From: Ryuthela nishihirai
Lineage: Eukaryota > Arthropoda > Arachnida > Araneae > Heptathelidae
DNA length: 64,000 nucleotides
Assembly (NCBI GenBank): GCA_038380435.1
Contig: JAWZYU010000017.1
Location: 21,637,283 to 21,701,282, forward strand
Direction of reading: 5' to 3'
Shown: piece by piece, positions 56,285 to 64,000 of the stretch
How positions within the stretch are numbered: position 1 is the stretch's first letter
Layout of the letters: each line of letters opens with the position of its first letter
Position numbers and translations under genes: made by a program
The notes under the pieces: model-generated
What the model saw: the letters and a program-made list of their open reading frames with translations, nothing else
Databases searched by the model: none
What the model was told of the DNA's origin: nothing

Positions 56285-58939
56285 ATTAATTCTTTAGCCT
56301 CTCATCATTATCTAGAACTTCTCTTATTTCTTTTGTTCTGTTTCGGTTTAGGGAAACTTAGAGGATAGCTTAGCTTCTATGTCAAGGCATGACACTTTAT
56401 AACTTTGCTGCAATCTATTCAGTTCATGAACATACTGCGAATTTCTTCCGAAATACAGGAGAAATTCTTTAATTTGGAATTAGTGATAATTCGAACATTT
56501 CAACTGGCAACACAAGTTGCTCCTCGAGGAGTTTAATTTTCGTCAAAGTGACTTTAACTTCCGAAACTAGTAATTAATTGTTACATTAAACATCTTTTAT
56601 GTTTAACAATTAGTATATATCGTAGTGAAAAATCTGAGATAAAAATATGTACTACACACTATTAAAAGAGATTTATATTTAAATCAAAGCATCTTTAAAA
56701 GCATTCGAGCCCGTTATTACACGTCAAAATACCCATATTATCATTTACAGGTAAAATATTTTACCATGTAATACAGACAAAAATGTAAGCCATAAAGTTG
56801 TCAGTATTTGTCAAAGGGAAAGTGTTTTATTTGCTCATCAATTTTTTACAAAGAGAAAGAATCGCCCTTGATGTAATGGTTACATTAGAGATGAGTTTTG
56901 ACAAAGAAAATACACAGAGAAGTCCATCTTTTATAGAGACTAATGTAAAATCAAGTGTCGTGCATTTTATGTAGGGCTGAAGCAAGCTTTACAGGAGACG
57001 AATGCAGCATTAGTTAACCTTTCTATAATTATATATGTATTATTGTACAATTTCAATGCCTTTACTTTTAATGTGTAAGAATTACCCATTGGTATTTTAT
57101 ATACGAGTATTGTTTTAAAATTAAATCCAGTGATTAATTGAAAAACTATTGCAACAGTTTCATTATTAATATTTTTTTCTATAATTTAACTTCAATCTAA
57201 TTTAAAATTTTTTTTCTGTTCCACTTATAGCAGTTGATTCAACAAAATTGATTTCTAATGAAGAAAATAACCATCTAATAAGATCGTTCATTTTTTTTTT
57301 AAATGCAAAATTTTTTTTAAATGTGTGTTAAAAAATTTTTTTTTTTTAAATTTGTGTTAAAATACACTTTTTTGAAATATAATTTCCTTGAAATATAAAT
57401 TTTAATTCAAAATTCTTTTGCCTCTTGATGTTTGTTTCCATGCTATTTGAAATGCTTGAAAGGAATAGAAACACCACTTGAGGTCGACACTTACATTTTG
57501 CCAAAGCTGACTTCTTTTTCTTAAGAATTTTTTAGTTTGTGTCTGAGTCAGGATAAGCTTAAACTAGTCATGGAGGTTCAAGCATAGGTTAAATTTATTA
57601 TTTTAATTTGGTTGGAAGGAAAATAACCTAAGTAAAAGAAGTAAAATAAATTTCATTTGGATTACGGTTTCAATAATTTAATCTGCGTCTTAGTAATTAA
57701 AGTTAAGAACAATTCAGCTTTTGGTTAATTTTTCAAAAATTCTTTCTCTAATGAATTGCCTTTATCTGCTTAATTTTCTTTATTTCAATTTCTATGAATT
57801 AGTTTAATAACTTTATTTTGATTTTGTCTTGAAATAAAGTTTTATATTCTTGATGTCTTCAACTATCTCGAGAGTGCCATTTAATATCTTGTAAATATTT
57901 TTTCAACTTTTGTTTATGGTAGGGTGATCAAATGTCTCCGTTTTCTGGTGACAGCACCTGAATGAAAAGTTCTGTCTCCAACAAATAAGTCTCTGACTTC
58001 TTAGGAATAAATTATCATACATAGGAAAAGTCCTATAGACAAGGAACACTTGAAATAATAAGTTGAAAAAAATTGGTTGTCCTGACTGGGATTCGAACCC
58101 AGGTCTCCCAGAAGCATGCTGGGCGTCTTAACTGCTAGACTGTCTCTGACTTACTTTATTTTACATATTAAGCCTTTTCACTCTCAGTTTTAAGTTGCCA
58201 ATTTACTTATAGAAAAGTCCAATCACATTTTGTTCAAATCAGTCCACACTTATTTCTTTAACTATTAACATTTCTCTTTCAAAGAAAAGTTTAAGTCCAG
58301 CATGAAAAAAAATTAAATATTGAATTCAATCTGGCACATGAGTGCAGATGATCCATTTATATCTTAGTTCGCAATATCTGAAAGTTAAAAAAAATGCATT
58401 TGTTTAAAAGAAAAAAGCATTTTACAATTGAAAAAGACTTTCCCTTTAATTTCAAATAAGTGAGATTTCACTGTAATGGGCAAATGATTTTTAACAACCC
58501 ATAACTATTTAGATCGGCAACCTTATATTTCTCTCCATATGAACAAGTTGGATGTTTTCCCATTTAGAAAAATAAGCAACAGAAAGCATCCTTCAGTGTC
58601 ATTCCAAGGCATTCTTTCTCCGGAGCATATTTTGACTAGGATGATAAAGCAGTTTCTAATATATTTTTAAATCGGAATTATTCTCCTGCAGATTTTAATG
58701 ATATGCAACTTGACCTTTGTTCTCTCATTTGTTTTTAATATTTCATGACTCATTTATATTGTCATTATTTCCGAAATGAAAACTGTAGCGATTTCTTCAT
58801 TTTTATAATATGATATTGTAATAAAAGTACTGTTCTAAGATTATTTGCTTTTATTAATTGTATGGTTTATTTGTTAAGTAATAATAAGAATACAATAATT
58901 ATTAAATCAATAATGACATATTAATAATTATTATCCAAT
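56285..58939. other. 3' flank of the lipid-transfer-like gene
   Basis: AT-rich with no further gene seen; includes the 3' untranslated region of unknown length. A tRNA-like remnant lies at 58077-58145. Confidence 0.5.
58077..58145 (-). pseudogene. tRNA-like remnant
   Basis: On the minus strand the D stem (GTCT/AGAC), anticodon stem (CCCAG/CTGGG, loop CATGCTT) and T arm (CTGGG TTCGAAT CCCAG) pair perfectly, but no 5' acceptor strand matches CAGGACA. More likely a tRNA-derived SINE head or pseudogene than a working tRNA. Confidence 0.5.
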
Positions 58940-59469
58940 GTGATTCAATACTTTAGTTCTCCAGCCGCATTAATCCATAAGAACAGTTGCTGCTTTTGGC
59001 CACTAGAAGGCAATTCTCAAAAACATTGTTTGGCATTGTACCCATCTGATTCTAGGCATGCTACTTTTCCTGAAGCCTTTAGAAACGATTCGAAAGCCAG
59101 GGCCATTTCAATGTATTGCAAGACCCTATGCATGTGAATTGCGGCACACATATACACTCAATTCTGTTTTTACACGATAGATAGGTTCCCGAAAAAACCG
59201 TGTAAAAAAAAATACAGTGCATGTGAAAATAGAGAAGATTGGCTCCAGACGTGAAAACCCGTACAAATAATAAGTTGTTTTCAAACAAATCATATCGAAA
59301 TCTTTAATTAAATTTTTATTCGATTTTTATTCATTTAAACACGTTTTTCATCTTATAAACTTATAAAGATAATTATATGTACATATATAAAGTAAATTAT
59401 CCTTCATAAAGAAAATAATATGTCACTAATTCAAGAATATAAAAGTGCAAAAAAATATGACTCATATGT

Positions 59470-59590
59470 TTTTCTGCTGAGGTCCCGCCATCCTCTCAGA
59501 CCTTCTACTGTGGCGTATAAACTGAGAGGCTCCTGTCAGACCTCTGTGTCAAGCAGCTGCTTGAGGGGGGTATTTATTTTTATATATTAT
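59470..59590 (+). mobile_element. SINE-B, head truncated
   Basis: TTCTGCTGAGGTCC to GAGGGGGGTATTTATT, lying inside the Tigger relic. Confidence 0.85.
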
Positions 59591-59869
59591 ATGCTAATTA
59601 ACTAGATTTTATTCGTTGTTACTTTCTGACAATAGACGCATTCGTTTGCGTAAGACTGGAATTAAATCACTTTCATCGCTTGAAATATTTTGGCCGTCGT
59701 GTTTATACTCCAATGGTGAAATGCTCTCTGTGGCATGGGGAACCAAATTATCACTTGTTTCTAGTGATTCTGAAGTTTGATTAGTTTTGACAACGAACTC
59801 TAATCAATCGTTGAGATCCTGCTTTGACTAGATCTTTGTATAATTCTTGATAACGCCCTATAGATGACT

Positions 59870-60942
59870 TCAGTTCACGTTTAACTGCTCAACTCGTTCG
59901 ATAATGGGATCATGTGTAAGAAAATGACTTTCCGATTTACTAACCATTTGAAGTTCTTCTCTGATTAAACTTGCAGTAAGTGGAACCTCTTCATCACTAT
60001 CACTTTTTTCTCTTTCATCAGGAGTCTCAAGGACAACTTCCATTATTTCATCTTCGCTAAGAGCTTTGTCAACCAGAAATTTATCACTATCTGCAAACGA
60101 TAAATCATCGAATTCTTCTCCACCAACTGCATGTGCTAAAGTGATGATATTAGGATATTCAGTCGTAATTGGGGGTACAGGATCTTTGCTTTTTACACAT
60201 TCTGGCCAAATAACTTTCCAGCATGCGTTTAAAGTTGATGGTTTTAATTCTGATAACGTCAGTCCTGCATGTCTGATACAATCTAAAATAGAAATTTCTT
60301 CCACACATCAATAACTGTTAGTGTTTTATCTTTATCTAGTTTATCCAAAATGTATTGGAATGTTCGCCTTACGTAGTAAGTTTTAAATGTGACAATTATA
60401 CCCTGGTCTAGTGGTTGTATTAAGGATGTATTAGGAGGCAGAAAACAAAATTTCACATTTGGGTGTTCCAAAATAGGATGCCAGGCACATTGTCTATAAT
60501 CAAAAGAAATTTAAATTCGAGATTTTTTCCTTCAAATAGCGTTTACCTTCTGGAACAAAACATTTATGGAACCATTCATTTAAAATTTCTTTTGTAGCCC
60601 AGGCTTTTTTGTTTGTCATCCAATACACTGCCAATTTATTCAAATCTACACCTTTCATTAACCATGGTCTTAGGGATCGATTGATGAGCAGCGGTTTTAA
60701 CATACGATCTCCTAAAGCGTTGCTGCAAAATAGAAAAGTCACACGATCCTTAGATGCTTCAAAGACACTAACAGTTTTTTGTGAATTTTGCTACATAGTT
60801 CGACTCGGCATTTCTTTCCAAAAAAGACCAGTTTCATCTGCATTCCAAATTTGATCAGGAGTGTATCCACCATCTTCAACGATTTGGGCCAATTTTGAAT
60901 AAAATTCTGTAGCAGCCAGCTTTTGGAGAATTTAGGACACAA
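59870..60942 (-). pseudogene. Tigger (TIGD1-like) DDE transposase, multiply broken
   Basis: Pieces in different frames in family order: a N-I-W-N-E-T-like region (60942-60780), LLINRSLRPWLMKGVD-type segment (60742-60500), the diagnostic FLPPNTS-LIQPLDQGII block (60471-60283), and a C-terminal acidic segment (60304-59870). These match DDE_1-type transposases of Tigger/jerky. Frameshifts and stops prevent expression. Confidence 0.85.
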
Positions 60943-61222
60943 AATGTGTATCTATAGTGCATTTTCAAAGTTAAAACTATTTCAAAAAATGTGGCCATTA
61001 AAGCTGCATCTTTGTTATAAATGTAAATTCTAGGAATTTTTTCTTGAATAAGACTATTTTTTCAGATATTTAAATTCAAATGAAGATTGTTAAAAAGGCG
61101 ACGTTTGCACCGTGTTAGATGAAAATAAGTCGAGTAAACACAGAACTGGAATTTTTTTCTAAACAATGTTAAATCAAAATAGTGAAAAAAATTTCAGGTA
61201 AAAACAGAATTGGGTGTGTGTA

Positions 61223-64000
61223 TATATATATAATTGAAAGGAACCGATTACTTTTCATAGTAAGTTAGATGGGTCCACACAATTTGAAAGTTGACAGTAA
61301 AATAAGAATTACGGCATGCAAACAGTTCGCCACCAAAATGGCGGTTCTTTAGTTCAAATTTATGTTACATATTTTACAAGTTTCATTTCAATAACCTTAA
61401 TGGAGGCTAATTTCATCATGATCTTATGCAGGGCAGGCCTTAAGCCGATTGGGCCCGACCAGACCCCCGAGCTAAGCTATAACCTCTGGCAAAGGAGGAA
61501 ATTTTTATTCTAAAGAGCAAATTGCTGTCCTATTTCGTGAGAACTACAGAGTTGAGATTTAGCAACATTGTGTGCAGTGTAAAGTTTTTAGGTGTTTATT
61601 TTTTGTTCAATTGCTGTTTTTAAACGTATGTGCCTTGCATTTGCTAAGGCTGAGTCTGATCTTACAATACCTTGAACTTGATCTTTGATAGAGTGTCTTT
61701 TTATGTTTCGTTTTGTGACGGTCAGGAAGTAATTAGAGATAGAGCAAAATCATGCGTTTCCATTAATTGCACCAAAAGAACTGTGAGAGGAAGCAATAAT
61801 TCATTTTATAAATAAATACTTCTTATATTTTTGCTGTGTAAAAATCCACCTTTCTTAAGTGATAGCTGATTTTTATTTTAGGTATAATTAAAAGGAATAA
61901 AATGTATTGCATAGAAGAAACAACAAATATAAATTGGACAGTTGCAGTAGTTATATAATATATCTAAGTTACTTCGTACTGAACATTCTTTTTGAAAGCA
62001 TTTCGAAAGTAAATCAAATATATTTTAAGACTATGAAGATTTTCCCATGTGCTCATAACTTACCGTTTCTACTACCACTCAAATTTACTACAGTTCCTTC
62101 ACCATTTACATGATTTCCCTCTCCTACAGCTACAAAAATTTGTTCAGCCCACTAGAATTGATGGAAAATCACTCTCCGCCACTCAACTACTACCACCATT
62201 TTCATGAAGGCGTCCCATGTTTCAAACACTGTAAGCAGTTAAATTTGAAAATCAAATAATGAAAAAAAATTCTTTATGCAAAACAAATTCTGAATCAGTT
62301 TGTTAACAAAAATCCATCATTCATTCAAAGTTCTGAAAAAAAAATATCGAACCCGTTAAAAATGAAAGTGAAAATAGTTATTTGGTTCTGTAAGCTCTTG
62401 AATATATTTCATTTTAATGACGTTTTAAAAATATTTAAACTAGTTTAATGAAAAGTAATTTGCCCTCAAGAATGAGTTTTTTTCCCCAAAAATGGCGGTT
62501 GCTAGCAGGGTAGCCTGGGGTCACTGTTTTGTTGCCAATGCACTATCTACGATGTGGAAAGGAAACATGTGGATTCGCAATTGTAACTTTCTGGTTTACT
62601 GAAAGCATCAGCGAGACAACTAATTATAATTTTGTTAAGTTAGCACTCTTGTAAGTCCTAATATTTATGGTTTTGCAAACGTGCCATGATCAGCGATATA
62701 AAAAAGCAATTCAAATAAAGGATCAGCAATAGGACAGCAAATTTGAAGCAGAAATCAGAAGGAGGTTTAGAAATTTTATGAATATGTACATGAATGTTGA
62801 GGAGAGGATGAGGTGGTGCTAAAAACATTGATTGACAAATTGAGTTATGCTGAAAATTTTCAGGTGTGCCAAAAATAAGGTGGAACACAAATTAGAAGAA
62901 CTATAATGCTAAATTATAATATATTATAAATTATGGATTCGCAAATTGTAACTTTCTGGTTTACTGAAAGCATCAGTTTGTTAAGTTGATACTGTCCAAA
63001 TATTTATGATTTCGCATTTTTAACATTCGCAGTATCATTAATGAACTGCTGGTGCTCGATCTATTATTTATATCATTAAACATTGATATTTTTGCCCCTC
63101 CCCCTCTGAAAAACTTTTTTTATAACAAATCTCTATGAATAAGAACTTTGAAACACGAAATAAAACTGAATTATTTGGTAAATAAAAAAATTAAATGTTA
63201 TCCACAAAAATTAAAATTCGTTTTACAAAAATATCATAATTTTAATTCTCTTTCATTTTCCTATGTAGATGCAAAGAAATGACATCTAATCCAGCGACCA
63301 ATGGAAATATATATACATATACATATGCACCTCAACAGACTAATTAACGCATTTTGGGTTTACTACTGAAGAAAATTACATTAAGCAAACACATACACAT
63401 AGAACAAATGTTAATCAAGGTAATTTATATATACATCCCACGAAAAATAAAAATAATACATGAAATGATTAGAAATACTTGCAGGGAATGAGAATAATGA
63501 ACGCATGAAAATTGGAGCATGGTTGCCATAATATGCATGATTCTCAGGAAAAAATTGGAGCTTCGTTCTCAGGAAATATGATTTCACTGGTAATTACAAT
63601 ATATTATAAATTTTTTTCATCTCTTTCTTAAAAACAAAGTATAGTAATGGCAATTAAAATATTGTTCTCAGAAACATTACAAATTTCATCAGTGATTGAT
63701 CAAAACAATAAGAAAGCCAGAATTATATTAGTATTAAGAATATATTCTTAAAATAGTTTCAATTTTTGATTCAAAATATCCATTGGCGGTAAAGCATTAA
63801 TTCGAAATCGTCCTGTTTTTAAGTGTAAGAAAAGCACGTGTTTTACTGCATTTAAAACATGTAAAATAGATACAAAACTGATATTAGCTGGTTGTTAAAT
63901 AAATTAGTCCATTAAATGGATTTATAGAGTTCACCTTCAGCTATGTAGAAACAAAATATAGTTGTTTTAAAAATATTTTTTGTAACCAAAAGAAAACACC
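61223..64000. other. AT-rich flank without gene
   Basis: No gene seen. A diverged direct repeat of about 100 bp (GTAACTTTCTGGTTTACTG) is at 62565-62680 and 62930-63022. A G/C-rich piece at 61430-61475 (GGCAGGCCTTAAGCCG) may be a repeat remnant. Confidence 0.5.

Larger units (their letters stand above)
59152..61222 (-). mobile_element. Tigger/pogo-type transposon relic
   Basis: Ends TACACTCAATTCTGTTTTTA (left) and its mirror CAGAATTGGGTGTGTGTA (right) are terminal inverted repeats with TA. About 2.07 kb. It encloses a broken transposase on the minus strand and a later SINE-B insertion (59470-59590). Confidence 0.75.

Noticed and set aside
60066..60314. Plus-strand 82-residue frame
   Set aside because: Shadow of the Tigger transposase remnant on the other strand.

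Overview
The window is eukaryotic, repeat-rich and mostly intronic. It holds no bacterial-style operons, rRNA or CRISPR. The gene content (a tektin; a secreted large-lipid-transfer-like protein with GT-AG introns up to 16 kb) together with the Tc1/mariner, hAT-like and Tigger relics and tRNA-derived SINEs suggests an arthropod, probably a chelicerate such as a spider. That assignment is inference from protein and repeat style; no marker gene is present.

Two host genes are visible. (1) A + strand gene runs almost the whole length. Seven exons at 12419, 18606, 26720, 34008, 50387, 54095 and 56078 join in compatible phases into one open frame of 551 codons plus stop (1,656 nt). The first two exons resemble the helical part of the vitellogenin_N/LPD_N domain of large lipid transfer proteins. 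The later exons encode an acidic linker between two furin-like basic sites and a beta-rich, hydrophobic C-terminal half. The 5' part of the gene is not seen. (2) On the minus strand, 7226-8458 is an intronless 410-residue tektin, closest to tektin-1, with a perfect RFX X-box palindrome about 370 bp upstream of its ATG.

Everything else is repeats. SINE-A (about 385 bp, box A/box B tRNA-like head, tail ending in CAACCC) has over 25 copies, several with 12-14 bp target-site duplications, and includes a dimeric subfamily. SINE-B (about 200 bp) is a second tRNA-derived family. A Tc1/mariner-type foldback MITE (family C, TA target, ends CAGTCGCTC) recurs about 17 times. Three degraded autonomous elements are present: a mariner-like transposase with about 95-bp TIRs (22157-23589), a Tc1-like transposase (46360-47583) and a Tigger/pogo relic (59152-61222).

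The most striking content is tandem structure growing inside DNA transposons. A family-C MITE at 34854-44829 has had its right arm amplified to about 93 monomers (9.9 kb, with a 1,056-bp higher-order repeat) inside a 16.2-kb intron. An hAT-like non-autonomous element at 14302-17859, with a perfect 8-bp target duplication, carries 25 tandem copies of a 128-bp unit. Separately, a 13-copy 62-bp minisatellite at 32554-33356 encodes, on the minus strand, a hammerhead ribozyme-like fold in nearly every unit.

Layout: 1-7200 repeats; 7226-8458 tektin; 9350-12250 MITEs and SINEs; 12419-12766 exon; 14302-17859 hAT-like satellite; 18000-21500 minisatellites and SINE-B around one exon; 22157-23589 mariner; 24190-31530 SINE/MITE clusters around one exon; 32554-33356 ribozyme array; 34008 exon; 34294-44831 MITE satellites; 45200-53850 Tc1, SINEs and an exon; 54095 and 56078 terminal exons; 56285-64000 AT-rich 3' flank with the Tigger relic.
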